From: Prinia subflava
Taxonomy: Eukaryota; Chordata; Aves; Passeriformes; Cisticolidae
Reading direction: 5' to 3'
Length of the DNA stretch: 64,000 nt
Assembly: GCF_021018805.1 (NCBI RefSeq)
Contig: NC_086247.1
Location: 141,418,102-141,482,101, forward strand
Under the pieces are notes generated by a model. That model was given only the letters and a program-made list of their open reading frames with translations. It did not search any database and was not told the origin of the DNA. The position numbers and the translations under genes are program-made. Shown here in pieces: positions 52,001 to 63,952 of the stretch. Every line of letters starts with the position of its first letter. Position 1 is the first letter of the stretch.

Positions 52001-53093
52001 ACTCTGCTCTGAGTGTTCTGCTCTAAGCAGGGATCTGTCTCAGCCCTGCCTGCTCTCCCAGTGGAAAGTTTTTTACTTTGGATTTGGACTAATCTACCTG
52101 GCTATTCTAACACTAGCTGGAGTTCTTTTCAGGTCACTTACTGAGTTTTGTTGAATTGCTGCAGTAAATTTTGTGGGTAATAATGATAGGGTTATTTTTT
52201 TTTTTTTTTACCTTATTTTTCTTAAGGTCATTTTGAAACCTTCTGTCTTATAAGTTCAAAATTATCAATATTTTAATGCAGGAAAGTAATATAATCAAGA
52301 AAATATGTTTGAAGTTCAAAAGCTAAAGGTTATTGGATGACAGATGAGCCTATGCAATGTTAAAAGTACCAAAATGTAATTCTTTTCCTCAAAGTTAAGT
52401 TGTTGTGAAACTAAGTACACATAGGAAACAATTCAAATATGTAGTAGAAAATAATTTTTTATTTGGATATCTGACAGAAAATATTATTGCCTGAAGAAGG
52501 TACTTCAATTTTAGTAAACAAAAAGAATCAGAACATGTCAAGAATTATTTACTGAACAATTTTGTATACCTACTTCAATTTTTCATGTGCAAGAAATGCT
52601 CTTTTACTGTAGCTAACATTCTTTGCAAAAATGGGTCAGCCCTAGCTAATTTGTCAGCTGATAAAATTTGAAGAGATATTTAAAATTTTTCAAGATTATT
52701 TATGATACTTTGCTAAGAGTGCAGTCTGTTACATGTCCAGATAAGCTCTTTATAATACAGTATTATGATCATGAATGGCTAAAACAAGATAAGACATTAA
52801 AATCCTTAGAGAAATATTCTAAGTAATTTGAACTGAAATATTCTTTATTATATTTTCAGCCATTAAGTGAAACAGTTACCATAATCATTGACTAAATCAA
52901 ATAGAAGGGAGAGAAGTACAGGGAAATTAAACCCACAGTAAACCAGTAAAACACAGAATTGCACAGCCCTGACGGCAGCTGGAACAAGTGTGCATCCAAG
53001 AAAGCCATATGGAGTTTCTCTGTTCCTGCCTTTTCTGGTAGCACCAGGAGAGCTACTGAGGAGCAGCTGGTTGGGTTCTGCTGGAGCCCAGCT
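49032..53093. other. AT-rich noncoding stretch
   Basis: No gene or repeat family recognised. T runs at 51477-51492 and 52195-52210. 51800-52060 is somewhat GC-richer with an unrecognised 116-codon plus-strand frame. Confidence 0.5.
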
Positions 53094-53129
53094 GATTACA
53101 GACATTATCTGCTGCTGCTGTCTGTAATC
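53094..53129. repeat. Perfect 10-bp inverted repeat
   Basis: GATTACAGAC (53094-53103) and GTCTGTAATC (53120-53129) flank a 16-nt spacer containing (CTG)4. It lies in a GC-richer patch (52960-53200) that carries open frames on both strands without known motifs. Confidence 0.85.
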
Positions 53130-54954
53130 CTGACGTGGGGGCCAAGGGAGAGAGAATCCCTGAAATGCTGCTGTCCTGAGCAGACATTGGTGCATATAGG
53201 AATGAGAATATGGTATTCAAACTGGCTCCTTCTGTTTCTTGTCCTTTTTTTTTTCTCTCCAGCTTGCTAAGAAGTGCACCATCAGGGTATGAAGTGGGTT
53301 ACTTTTTTCACCTCTTTGTTGTCTGCACAAAGCACAGCACCTTTCACAGCTGCATTTGTTTTCCACGTACTCACCTTTCTCCACTTTGGGGGAAATTTGA
53401 AATACAGTACACTGCATAGGTATTTCCCATGGTATGTTGTCACAGGGGAAATATTGATTTGTCAAACCTGAAGGCTTTTATACAGATGCATATTTATCTC
53501 TGTGAAAGTTTTGTTAAGAAATTTTTTAAAAAGCAATTACGATTAGATACCATTTGACATTCAGCTGCATTGATCGAAAGAGAACTTATGTTTATATTTT
53601 TGTCTTATGTTAATCAGAGGATTCAGGAGTGAGAATTCCTAGTGACTTCATGACTTAGTTCAGCTGAGGGTGTTTTCATTCCAGTGAAGAATTAAATTAA
53701 GTTAAAGCAAGCGCTCAAAATCTTGTATTTTCTTAGGTTGAATCTGTGGTGCTACTATGCTACTTGTTTATTCTAAAATAAAATTTTATCATCTTAAGAA
53801 ACAAGCAACAAAGCATTGCTGATAAATATTTGAAGATTTCAAATGTATTTTCCTTTTATTTTACTGCTTTACCAGCCGAATTAGTTTCTCCTCAAACCTT
53901 CTAATTGCAGAGATGTAAATTCTAATTGCTGTGATATTGTTAGAATAAAAGAAATGCTGCTTTGCTTTTCCCCAATATAAAATTATTTTCACAAGGCAAA
54001 TTCTAGGAGAGTGACATTTAGTGTCAACACTGTATAAACAATAGCTGCCCTGCAATTGCTAATCTATTTCCTTCATTACTGCTGATGTCCTGAAATTTGT
54101 GGAACACCAGAGCTGACAGAAAAACAACCCATTTCCTCCAAACTTTCCTGCTGAATAATTACTTCCTATGTTTATCTGATATGAGCTTCCTGTGGGCAGT
54201 TTCCATAGGTTTTTCCTGTGCATGGGCTTTTTAAGGACTCCAAGAAAAACCAATTTTGCCAAGTACCTCCTCAAACTAAAAAGCTGAACAGATTAACAGG
54301 AGACAGAAAGAGCTTTAAATATCTTTGAAAATATTTTTTTAAAGATACTAAAACTATTTTTACTAAGAGTATGGTCATAAAATTTTACATTGCATTCAGT
54401 TTTTACAGGTGGATCAGCTTTGCCTATTTATTACTGCTGTTGTGAACAAATCAGGTTTTAGTCCTCTTCCTTGAGTACACAACCCCTTTATTTCAACCAA
54501 TTAATTCTGAAAGAAACTATTGTCATATTTAGATATAAGAGAGACATTATAGGAGCTTGAAGAACTCAAAATGTTCTCCTGACCAGTGGGGGATGATAGG
54601 AAAGCTGCACTCTTCTGCTGGCATACCCTAGACATCAGCACAAGCCAACGTGCAGCAGGGCTTGGGGACATGAATCCTCCAGCACTGCCTGTCTCCTGAG
54701 GCACTCTGAATTACACAAAAGACTGCCAGTGCAGATTGGTGCTTTTGCACACACTCCTAACACCAGTCATTTAGTCTAGATGTCATCTGTCTAGTCATTT
54801 TTCAAGAAAACTGAAGGATTGATCTCATTAGGTAGTTCTTGTTTTATGTATCTTGCTGTTAATGGTGCTGGCTGCTAAGTGTGAAGAGACTTTTCAGTAA
54901 CGCTTAGCAGAATTTTCTTTGGTATATATTTGCCCCCAAAGTTTGTTGCTGGTG
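53130..54954. other. AT-rich noncoding stretch, nothing recognised
   Basis: No gene or repeat family recognised. Confidence 0.5.
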
Positions 54955-55010
54955 TTTTTGTGTGTGTGTGTCTGTCTGTCTGTCTGTCTGTTTGTTTGTT
55001 TGTTTGTTTC
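54955..55010 (+). repeat. Compound microsatellite (TG)6(TCTG)5(TTTG)4
   Basis: Perfect blocks: (TG)n to 54970, (TCTG)5 at 54971-54990, (TTTG)4 then TTTC at 54991-55010. Each block differs from the next by one substitution. The final TTTC followed by AG makes a splice-acceptor-like end with the repeat as its pyrimidine-rich tract. Confidence 0.95.
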
Positions 55011-55012
55011 AG

Positions 55013-55074
55013 GAGCTGTGGTTTCTTAGACAAATGTGAAAAGTATGTGACTCACTACGGATACCAGAATCTCT
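55013..55074 (+). CDS. Possible 62-nt internal exon, unrecognised
   Basis: It is bounded by TTTGTTTGTTTCAG (ending 55012) and CT/GTAAGTGAC (donor GT at 55075), a strong donor. The only open plus-strand frame begins one base into the interval and reads SCGFLDKCEKYVTHYGYQNL, with two Cys, aromatic residues and no simple-sequence bias. Border phases would be 2 upstream and 1 downstream. Without splicing the frame ends at TGA 55080-55082. The composition suggests a piece of a folded secreted or Cys-containing protein, but I cannot name a family, and 20 codons open by chance are common. The acceptor tract is a microsatellite, so the splice signal could be accidental. The phase does not fit the donor at 18348. 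Confidence 0.25.
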
Positions 55075-56024
55075 GTAAGTGACAAAATTTCTTTGGGATC
55101 CTCCCAGGAGTTCTCTGATAAATGATTGCATCTTCCAGTTGGATGAATCTTTGTGAATGGTAGAAGGGTAATTCAGCTTCTTATCATATGGTAGACTTGA
55201 ATGTTTCTAAACTCCCAGGTATCTTAGGTGGGAAAATTCTGATGTTGGTTTATAGAGATAAATGACAGGCTCAGTAATTAATTCAGCTATTTATGTTAAT
55301 CCTTCATCAGAACCAGTTTTCCAAGTACAAGAGTAGTGCATGATTTATCATCTCATAATGGAACAAAAATGTGCAGTATTTTGCAATATCTTGACTAAGA
55401 CAAAGCTTTCTTTCTTGATGGAATGAATAATTTTTGATTGTCAGAAAGATATCCCTTATTTCGAGCTGTAACATATATTCTAAATATATTTGACTATGTG
55501 TATACTTGGCTTAAGATATTATTTGAAAACAGCCTTTTACTGCAAATTAGTAGACCCTTCTAAACCTCACTAGAAAACCCATGTTGTTAAATATTAAGCG
55601 ATACATTGCTTTATGTAGAAGAAAAACCATAATTCTTTCAGCAATATATCCCATAACAGCTTCATTGTGTTCCTGAATTGTGCTGAATGCATCCAATAAG
55701 GTAAGCTTGTGTCTGTAGCAGGGCAGATTTTCTGTGTGAAGGAAGCTGTACAATAAATGTGCAAAGCTGGATCAGTTTTGACAGATGGCTGTGTTATCAG
55801 GAGGCAGGCTTCACCTGCTGAATAATGGAGGAGGCTGGAAGTTTCTGTGCTGGGAGAGAGCATCACTCATGTGATGAGGAGTGACAAGATCAGTTCCTGA
55901 ATACTCCCAGCAGTGAGTGGAGCTTCAGCAGAGGCAGGGTTTTGATTAGATGCTTCCACCCTCTCTCCAGTATAGACTGGACAGTGCTTCAGGCTCATCA
56001 ATCTTGGCTTGTCCTGCACAGGGA
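55075..56024. other. AT-rich noncoding stretch, nothing recognised
   Basis: No gene recognised. The last 100 bases may include diverged CR1 sequence belonging to the next feature. Confidence 0.45.
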
Positions 56025-56097
56025 GGGAGATGAACCTGGTGATCCCAAAGGGTCCCTTCAACTCAGCATATTCTTTATTCTATGATCCTGTGGAATC
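56025..56097 (+). mobile_element. CR1 LINE 3'-terminal scrap
   Basis: GATGAACCTGGTGATCCC, GTCCCTTCAACTCAGCAT and the end TATTCTATGATCCTGTGG follow the order of the CR1 extreme 3' end on the plus strand. Similarity upstream is too weak to set the left boundary. Diverged and non-coding. Confidence 0.7.
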
Positions 56098-57299
56098 CTA
56101 AATATGCAAACTTCTTAAACTTCTGTTGAGAAGGGTGTGTGTGAGGGGGAATCTCCTTCAAATTATGTTTTAATTTAAGAAGTAAAATCCTCGTGCAAAT
56201 TATTTTAATTAAAACTCAGTTATTGCCAGTTCTTATATTTGTGTTTCTGTTAAGAGGGTACTGTGAGATACCATTGTCTCAAAAGAAAATTGAAACTCTT
56301 GCCTAATTTTAGTGTTGTAATAAGAAACAAATGTATTTTAATATTTTAAGCATTAAGACTTGAACAATGAATGAATCTCATTAGTATCTGGAGGATTTTT
56401 CTGCTATTCCTCTCACTGACATTTCTCCTTATGATTTCATTTTAGCAAACCTTTATCTTAAAACACAAATCCCCAAGAAAAATGCAAGAGTGTCTGGATT
56501 TGATATAAATCTAAAAGTACACTTATCTTTCATTATGGCTGAAGCCTAAATAAACAATACAAATTGTATGGTGGAACATAAGATTAATTTCTGAGTTTCA
56601 AGGTTCTACTTTGTTAAAATACTTTGTATAAAAAAAAAAAAAAGAAGAAAAAATCAAACAGGATTAAAAAAAATAGGTCAACTGAATCTGGGATTTCAAA
56701 CATTAACATCCATCATTCATGGTTGCATGGTTATTTCATGGGGTCATTACCTTGTAAAACAGCAGAGCTTATGTTGTTTTGACTGTCTTTCTATCTTAAC
56801 GTATTTGGAAGTCTTTCAAATTTGACTTTAGACCTGATTTACATAAGTTTATAGTGTTTATTTTGGTTCTGTTACATCCTGTACTTTGGCGCTCTCGTTT
56901 GAGGAAAATGTTGCCTTTTTATCAATACTCACACAAAATAGCTTAATTTCATCCTTCACTATGGTCTTAAATGTGTCCTTGGATTAGTATTTTTTTTCTG
57001 CCTTTCTTTAGCTTTTAGTTCCTTTTCTTTTCTCTAGTTAAATAACAAAATGGATATTCTGTAAATATAAATATCCTTACACTTTATCATCTCTGCTGTG
57101 AAATCCCCTCTCTCTGCAGTGCAGAAACTTCCAGCCCTCTTTATTATTCTCCAAACGAAGCCTGCCTCTTAAAAACACCCCATCTGACATAACTGATTCA
57201 CTTTTGTCCATTTATTACACAATACAGAATCTTTCACAACCATTACCTGGTGGGATTTTTGTGTTGCCTTGGCTAAAATGACATCCAGCCTGAACAGTT
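56098..57299. other. AT-rich noncoding stretch, nothing recognised
   Basis: An A run at 56631-56643; no gene or repeat family recognised. Confidence 0.5.
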
Positions 57300-57862
57300 G
57301 TACAGAAGCTCAGGAATCCTCACACCAACCTGCTCAGACCTTGTTTGCATGAATTAAAGTATTGGGATGAGGTCATGGGTTATGTAACCAAAATGTTTAT
57401 TCTGTTTTTCCATCTGTTGAAACTGACTGGGGAGATGTTTTCTTTATCTCCAGGAACACCAGGCATCCTCTTTTCCACTGGATTCCAGAGGAAGACTGGA
57501 CCCATCTCACTGCCACTGGACCCAGTCCACAGGATCATCTCTACTCCAGCTGAACCACATCTGTCACTGCAGGAGGACTTGGAACTGCTTCCAACACCCT
57601 GACCAAGAGGGTGTCAGGTTGTATTCCTGACCCTGTCAGGGTTTCTAGCATTTTTGTTTGTTTGTTTGCTTGGTTTTTTGTACTATTACATTTGTATTTT
57701 TAATATTCCTAGTAAAGAACTGTTATTCCTATTCCCATATCTTTGCCTGAAAGCCTTTAATTGCAAAATTAGAATAATTTGGAGGGAGGGGGGTTTACAT
57801 TCTCTATTCCAAGGGAAACTTCAGCTTTCCCTGGCAGACACCTGTCTTCCCAAACCAAGATA
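57300..57862 (+). mobile_element. Songbird endogenous-retrovirus LTR, probably solo
   Basis: I recognise the right two thirds as an LTR family very common in songbird genomes: GGAACACCAGGCATCCTC, GACTGGACCCATCTCACTG, CACAGGATCATCTCTACT, the polyadenylation-like AGTAAA at 57711-57716 followed by GAACTGTTATTCCTA, then GGAGGGAGGGGGGTTTACA and the terminal CACCTGTCTTCCCAAACC. The 3' end is placed at 57862, where the expected CA has apparently become TA. The 5' boundary is uncertain; family-like sequence seems to begin near 57300. No gag, pol or env remnant adjoins it, so it looks like a solo LTR left by recombination. Moderate divergence suggests it is not recent. Exact family name not assigned. 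Confidence 0.8.
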
Positions 57863-60800
57863 GATGCAGTATTGCAGTATAAAGTGACAGAATGACCACA
57901 ATGTTGTCAACAAAAGTCACTGGTGGTCACCATAAGTGTTGCAGAGCAACTATGCACAACTTTAAAATCCTACTCTACATGCAACATGAAAATAAACTCT
58001 TCTATTCATTGAGCTACTCCTATGTCCAGAAAAGAATGACCCAATCTATGACTTGTCTAAATCATCCTCAAAACTTTTAATGACTCAAAACATTTTGGAT
58101 CTTTGGTTAAATTATGATCTAATAGTCAATAAAAGGGAGAGTGATATCATGAAAATAATGAATGGGATTCAAAGATTAGGTGAAACACTGGGGAAGTAAT
58201 GCTTTTCTTCTGTGTCCATGTCATCAGCACACTGCTAAACCAAAAGCAAACCTGAGACAGTTGTGTACATCACAGCAGATGTAGAACGTTCACTGTGTTT
58301 CTACATAATTAGTCAGACCAGACAAGATTTGCATGACTGCAAATGGAAATGGGTATATTATTTTCACAATTATCTCAGATGTAAAGAGTGTGCTTTCATG
58401 CTCTGATGGACATTCTTCATGCCAGTTATGACCCTGACCAGGATCAGAAGTTAGGTGAGAAGATAATGCTTGTGGTGTCCGGGGACACTGGGATTCACCA
58501 GATCATTTTGCCAGCTAACAGCAACCAGGCTGTACAGGCATTAGGAGACCATCAGCAAACACTTTTACATCTGCCTGCAACAGTCTCCTGCTTAAGTCTG
58601 ACATATTTCCAGTCTGAGTCTGCTGGGCAGTCATTCATAGAGTTTGCATGATATGTTTAAGTTTAATTACTCCTCTATATTGTCAATATACAATAATTTG
58701 GGACTCAGAAAAATGACAGCACTTGGCCCTCTCTACCTCCAGCCATAGAACACCTTGGGAAACACTGAGACTAGGAACAAAGTAGACCATCACTCTGAAA
58801 GACATTAGCATAAAAAAAGGTCTTAATTTAGATAGTCTATGTTCCAGACAAGTTCAAACTAGGGTTTAAAAACATCAGTGTTCTCTTCTCTGGAAGGTGT
58901 TTCGTAAAGGAAAATAATCTTTTTCTTGGGGTATGCTTCTTCAAAATATTCTCTGAAACATGTGGAGGAAAACTAATTTTTTTTTTCTGAATGGTCTGAT
59001 TTAATTCTATTAGTACTAGCAACAATTTTAAAGGATCATGATTTGTGTCTCCCCCACTCTGATCATTTGTAAGGAAAAAAGGTAATTTACAAAATAGATC
59101 TGAACTCAATTTCTTATCAGGAAACATTTAATACATTTAATAATCCTACTGTTACCAAACCATTTGATGGGTTAAAAGCATGAAAAATTCGGCCTGTATA
59201 TGAATACGATCCAGATCATGAATTTTATTAAGTTGCCTTCATTATCTATGGCAAAAAGATCTGGGAAAAAAGTCTTGAGAAATGGACCATTCTCTTGTCT
59301 TTTTGATGATCTCAGAAGTTGAAAGATGTGAAGTATTGTTTATTTTTATGATAACTGCAGTCTGGTTGAGAACCAAAAGCTAAGACACGTCCTTTGGAAC
59401 AAAATCAAGTATGTAGTGTTTTCTACTCATCTCAAATGTTATTTGTTATGTGGGTATGTTTCAATGCACTTTGTCTCAAGGCCTGTGTGCTGTTTGATAC
59501 TGCACTGTGTGCAGTAGATATGGCATTATGTGGATTGCAAAACAGCTCTGAGCCAATGTTTTAAACTGTGGTAGCACAATAACTGTGAGTTGAGCACCAA
59601 AGAATGTGGCAGGTAACCACAAGCTGTAATTCTGGCAATTACAGCAATGATATTTTGAGAGACTGGATGGCTTCAGTGGTATTTTTATGTTCCTTCTTAA
59701 GGTCTCTCTTCAAAGTTAACTACACCATTTTGCTTAGCTGGGCTGGAATGAGTCTTTAACTAATACTGGAAAACCCAGCAGGTTGTTTAATTTTTGCCTC
59801 TTCCCTCTGCTTACTATGTCAGTGCATGGAAAGGACACACAGCATCATTAAGATTAAATGCAAGGGATCTAGAATTTAAAAGTGCCTTACATTTCATGAT
59901 TTGTATATTTCTTCTAAAGATTTTCCTGATGGACAGAGTAGACAGATATTCTGGATTTTGCAAAAGAAAGCAAAAGAGCTAGTGTTTGTCTCATATCTGC
60001 ACATATACTAGGTAGGAAAGGAAAAGCAAAACAAATGTTAACACTTGAATAACAAGAGAACTTCATATTCTGACAACATATTTAGACAATCAAATCAAAC
60101 TGGCACTTGAGAAAGAGGTGCTGCTGGCATGTGTTTAAGGTGGTAAAACACAGTTTAGCCTTTTCATGTAGTTTGGCCATAAGGACAAACGTCGTCTCAC
60201 CTAGTTTTGGCTTCAAATGATCAGATAGAATAAATATGAAACTGCACAACTATGTAAAAGGCTCATTAAAAGTTATGTCAGTCCTTACCTTTGCATGCCT
60301 GTGGTTATTTTTAACAGCCATTTTATTCCTGTTGCACCTACTGCCACTCCTATCAATTGTATGACCATCATGCCCTCCCCTCCAGTTCCATTTACTGAAA
60401 AAACTCAGGAAAAAGTGCTGCTGCTTCCCACCAGCTGCAATTACAAACCTGTTTTTGTCTCATTATTTTCTCATTCAAGAATTTTAGCCACTAAATTTGA
60501 GCATTTCTCCTAAATTAAAATCCCTAGAGAATCTTCATGGATAAACTCTAAGGCATAATACTTATTCTTAGCAGATTTTTAAAAATAAAATGTGACTTTG
60601 ATCTATTAATTGTATATTTTAACCTGATGTTTCATTATTCATTGAGTATACTATTAATATCCTCCCTTACATGTTGGATTTTTTCCTCTGAAGCTTGTTT
60701 AAACAAAGCAAACCATAACACATTTTGTTATATTTATTTTGACTACTATTTGCTGTTTGATGGTCTAGTAAGGGTATGATGCCTCATTTTTTCTTGAGAA

Positions 60801-63800
60801 AACATCTATTTTTTTCCTCTTTTAGTACGTAGTATCCTTTTTTCTCTGGTAAAAATTATGTGATTCAGTGGCATGAATATGTGTGCATATGTATGAAGAT
60901 GATGAAGCATAAATGATAGCACAGGTCAGAGAAAATAAAATGTAGAACTCATTCTTTCCATGCAAAAGCACAGATGCATTTTTCACTGAGGTGAATTAGA
61001 AGATAAAGTGGCTTTTACCTATGTTTTTTGTACTATATATTCTTCTAACTGTATGTTAAATACAGGTACATTATTTTCTTTTCATGTAGTATTCATACCT
61101 TGTGGAAGTCTGGGAAATATCATGTGGACAACACTAGTGCTCCACCTGTAAAATGGGCTTGAGGATTTGAAAACTGCTGATTTTCTTTCCTGTAATGACA
61201 CTAGGTTTTGTATTTAACCATAGCACAGCCAGTTTCTATTTTTAAGTGTTCTCTGAGTTGAAATAGAACCACACTCTATTGTAGGTGCAACAATGCTATA
61301 ATAATTTCCACATGTGCTATTTTCTTCAATGTTATTTCTTAAACTTAAAAATACTTAACTCACAGAGAAACCTATCTGTGTTGAATAATCATGAAAGTAC
61401 CACTGATATAAATCTTGCTGTAAGGTTTCATATCTTAATAGAATAGACAGTCTAGATAGTGTGTCAGAGCTCTGAGCTCTGATACAAAATATCAGCTAGA
61501 CAGGAGTGCTTGCCTTGAATTCTGTCCTCACCTGAACATACTGACATTACTGAACAATCTTGTATAATTTTTCAGAGAGCAGCAATCCACCAATAGAATT
61601 CCTGAAGCAGCCATTTGTTTCTAAGCAGTTTTTGGCTTTTAAGAGACATACATTTAGAAATTGTCTTAAGTGCTGTCTAAAACGAACTTTCCCCTCTAAT
61701 ACCTATAAGATTTATCAGTAAGAATAAAGTAACTGAAACTGTTTGTCTGGAATGTCTGAAGAGATTAACCCTTTCCATTAATTTTCTTCAGTGCTTTGAA
61801 TTTTGGAGGATACCTTTAGGATCTCCCATTGTAAGAGGACAGCTTGCCAAATCTCTTTAGGTCTACAGGAAAACAATCACTTTATTTTTGGCCAGAATAA
61901 AGGAGAGTCTCTCCTTGTTTTAATTACAACAAAAAAATATAGAGCCAATCTGATAAAGAAATAAAATGTTATTAATTTATGCACTCAACCATGTATTTTC
62001 AGTAGTAGCAAATTGAAAGTGAAATATCAATATTTGTATAGAGGCTTGATTTTATTGAAAGAATCCTTTGTACATTTATGTAATCCTTCCAAGATCCTCA
62101 GCATGCTACTGAATTTGATAGAGAGATTACTTTATATCCATTGACATTACGATCCATTATATATCATGTAGACAATTTTATATTTCATAAAACTTGGCAA
62201 ATTCTGGTTAAGTGTGTAGACTACATGACATTTTAACTGTAAAGTCTTCCGTGGAATGAAATACACCACAGTTAATCCATCTGTCTTTATTTTGCTCACC
62301 CGCTGGATCATATCCCTCACACACAGAATATTATTTTTTAAATAAGCAAACTCTTGCTGACAAGGAAGACCATAAAGGTTCTGCAAGATACAATGTGGTC
62401 TGCTGTGTCAATAGTCCATGTTTTATAGCTACTTTATTACACACTGGAAGAGATTATTGCTTCAGGGGCCTGAAGACTCAACATAAGAATGTGTGCTTGA
62501 ATTTACTCAAAATTCTTTTATTTTCTTAAGAAAAGAAAAAAAAGGGGAAAATATCAATAATTTGATTTTTATTACAAACTGAATTCAAAATTCTTCAAGG
62601 TATAAACTTATTCTTGGATATAAGTTCTCTCTTTGTTACTCAGACATTCTATTTCTGTTTTATTTTGAATCTTGCGTAATAGCACTGTAACATTCCAAAA
62701 TGCGCTCAAACCATAACACAGTGTATCAGCAGGATTTCACATCTACACCAGAAAACTCCAAGAAACACATAGTGAAGGCAGAATCCAGAGTGGTTATTTT
62801 ATAAGGCAGAATAAAATAATTGGTGATATTGTTTCATTGATAGATCTGAAAGTTGATCTAATTATTTATAAAATTCTAACAGAGTTGCAAAGCAAAGTAA
62901 TCCTTGATAAACTATATTTACCTTCGTTTGATCCAATCTTTCTCTCTGTTTTTTCTCTCCATTCCTTCTTTCTTATAATCAATCTCCAAATATCTCCTGT
63001 TTAATAAATAGTCATTCATAAGAGCTTCTTCTGAAGTCACAGGAGCTTGAGTGGCAGTGGAAGTTACTGGAGTGAACCAGAAATAAAGTCAGATCTATGA
63101 AAAATGCTGTTGAAATTCCCAATGGACACAGGAATCTGCTTTGTTCCCAAGCCTGATTATCTTTCTCCTTCATCTGATCATTCAGAAGCATGCAGACTGG
63201 TGAACTGTCCCATGTGATTTTCAGAAGTGACTGGAAAATTTGGAGCAGTTTACTGTCCATGAAGATGCCTTTCCCCCTCTGGGCAAGAGAAAGAGCCAGA
63301 TGTTCCCCTTCAAATAAGAGCACTGAAATCTGTTCAGTGAAACTCAGTTTGCAGTGGGAGAATGAGCGTGACATCTCTCTGCTTGTGTCAGGTTAATGTT
63401 TACCTCACCTCTCTGAGTATCAGAAGTAGACCTCAGCTAGTAGAAAACATTTGGAAAAAAACCCATGAAACATCATAGGAAGGATAATGGAAGAATGTGA
63501 AGTGAAAATTGATTGCAAATATTTAATACTTTTTTAGAGAGTAAGGAACTTGAAAGTTTTGAAAATTTCCAAGCAGGAGTCCATTGAAAGATCTATTTCT
63601 TCTACTTAAATATTACTTTCTTCACCCAAAAAACCCCATTTACTTTATGCCTTTAAATTTTTAAAAAAAGATGAAAATACTTTTCAGGAATTAAATCATT
63701 TTGAGAAGAAGTAAGTCAGCTAAAATCAACTGTCCATCTACCAGTATGTAGTTTTTCAAAGAGACAATATTGATGCTCTGTTTCTCATGTGAAAAAAGAG

Positions 63801-63872
63801 AAGTTTCAGGTGGATATAGGGAGGAAGAGAGATGTTTTGGGCTTAGCTTTACCAATTAAGCAGTGACCACTG
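57863..63872. other. AT-rich noncoding stretch
   Basis: No gene or repeat family recognised. 58388-58651 has an 87-codon plus-strand frame (SGDTGIHQIILPANSNQAV... inside) with no known motif. TCAGAGCT (61464-61471) and AGCTCTGA (61475-61482) form a perfect 8-bp inverted repeat with a 3-nt centre. 63012-63396 is open on both strands without recognisable content. Confidence 0.45.
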
Positions 63873-63952
63873 CCAGTTGGGGTTTATAGGTGCTGTAGCA
63901 CCTATAAATTAGAGTGAGTCACTCTAATCAGAGAAGCTCTAGTCAGAACTGG
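63873..63952. repeat. Array of perfect inverted repeats within an outer inverted repeat
   Basis: Outer arms CCAGTT (63873-63878) and AACTGG (63947-63952). Inside, hairpin 1 has 12-bp arms TTTATAGGTGCT (63883-63894) and AGCACCTATAAA (63897-63908) with a 2-nt centre. Hairpin 2 has 10-bp arms ATTAGAGTGA (63908-63917) and TCACTCTAAT (63919-63928) with a 1-nt centre. A small third stem AGAG/CTCT lies at 63930-63940. Hairpins 1 and 2 share the base at 63908, so they are exactly contiguous. No RNA family is recognised. Confidence 0.9.

Noticed and set aside
18131..55074. Joining the exon candidates at 18.1 kb and 55.0 kb into one gene
   Set aside because: The donor at 18348 leaves phase 1 while the acceptor at 55013 needs phase 2, and neither peptide is recognised.
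58388..58651. 87-codon plus-strand frame with a protein-like composition
   Set aside because: No recognisable family, no clear splice borders at both ends and no supporting neighbour. Kept only as a note.
63012..63396. Overlapping frames of 120 (minus) and 68 (plus) codons
   Set aside because: Openness on both strands and lack of motifs argue against coding.
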